Under the pieces are notes generated by a model. That model was not told the DNA's origin. It searched no databases and worked only from the letters and a program-made list of their open reading frames with translations. A DNA stretch of 5,690 nt, from contig DAOUUT010000246.1 of the NCBI GenBank assembly GCA_030668025.1, forward strand, positions 1 through 5,690, in the 5' to 3' direction. Below, piece after piece: positions 5,526 to 5,690 of this stretch. The position numbers were made by a program, and so were the translations under genes. Positions within the stretch are counted from its first letter, which is position 1. The number at the start of each line of letters is the position of its first letter. This DNA comes from Promethearchaeota archaeon (GTDB taxonomy: Archaea > Asgardarchaeota > Lokiarchaeia > Sigynarchaeales > SOKP01).

Positions 5526-5690
5526 TTATAATCCTGTTGCTTTTAATTGTTCTAATAATTCCTTCTGCTTCTTATTGGTTCTCTTAGGAATTTTAATTTT
5601 TACTCTAACTAATTGATTCCCTCTCTCTTCAGAAGTCATTTTATAAAATCCTTTATTTTTTAATCTTAATATTGTTGAATCTTTAGTTCC
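5526..5690 (-). CDS. dnaJ: DnaJ (Hsp40) chaperone, C-terminal end only
   Basis: Only the last 54 residues are in the window; the gene continues beyond the right edge. The fragment opens with GTKDSTILRLKNKGF, matching the family's GTQ-x-G-T-x-x-R-L-x-G-K-G. It continues with RGNQLVRVKIKIPKR, matching GDQLVRVxVxVP, and ends KKQKELLEQLKATGL before TAA at 5526-5528. This is the end of the second substrate-binding C-terminal domain plus the short tail. DnaJ passes unfolded proteins to DnaK and stimulates its ATPase. The J domain and the zinc-finger region cannot be checked here. In archaea dnaJ normally follows grpE and dnaK, so those genes may lie further right. The fragment is short, but two consecutive signature segments make the call good. 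Confidence 0.87.
   Translation of the reverse strand, partial: GTKDSTILRLKNKGFYKMTSEERGNQLVRVKIKIPKRTNKKQKELLEQLKATGL

Overview
The window looks like a piece of an AT-rich archaeal chromosome. The clearest evidence is a full-length transcription factor B (the archaeal TFIIB homologue). A tungsten-type aldehyde:ferredoxin oxidoreductase, short-leader gene starts and TATA-like boxes agree with this. A DnaJ gene points away from most hyperthermophiles, which lack the DnaK system, and towards a mesophilic or moderately thermophilic lineage. An Asgard (Lokiarchaeia-like) or similar anaerobic archaeon is a reasonable guess, but this is inference from gene content and base composition only.

Layout. 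Positions 1-1917 (+) hold an aldehyde ferredoxin oxidoreductase (AOR) whose N-terminus lies just outside the window; the reading frame is open to base 1. A short gap with a TATA-like box inside an inverted repeat leads to an unrecognised, very basic 160-residue protein (1971-2453, +). A second short gap with overlapping TTTTGA inverted repeats precedes a complete pyruvate kinase (2531-3994, +). After 189 bases of AT-rich intergenic DNA comes a small, strikingly tryptophan-rich four-helix membrane protein (4184-4609, +). It runs tail to tail into a TFB gene on the opposite strand (4626-5513, -). The TFB gene follows, by 12 bases, the 3' end of a dnaJ gene that runs off the right edge (5526-5690, -).

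How the parts may work together. AOR (ferredoxin-linked aldehyde oxidation) and pyruvate kinase (the ATP-yielding last step of glycolysis) both fit a fermentative or peptide/sugar-oxidising anaerobe. Each plus-strand gene has its own plausible promoter, so a single operon is not established. On the minus strand, the tight dnaJ-tfb spacing suggests that a general transcription initiation factor is co-expressed with a chaperone. This is the most interesting arrangement in the window. No mobile element, CRISPR array, tRNA or rRNA was seen, and no stretch over 300 bases lacks a gene.
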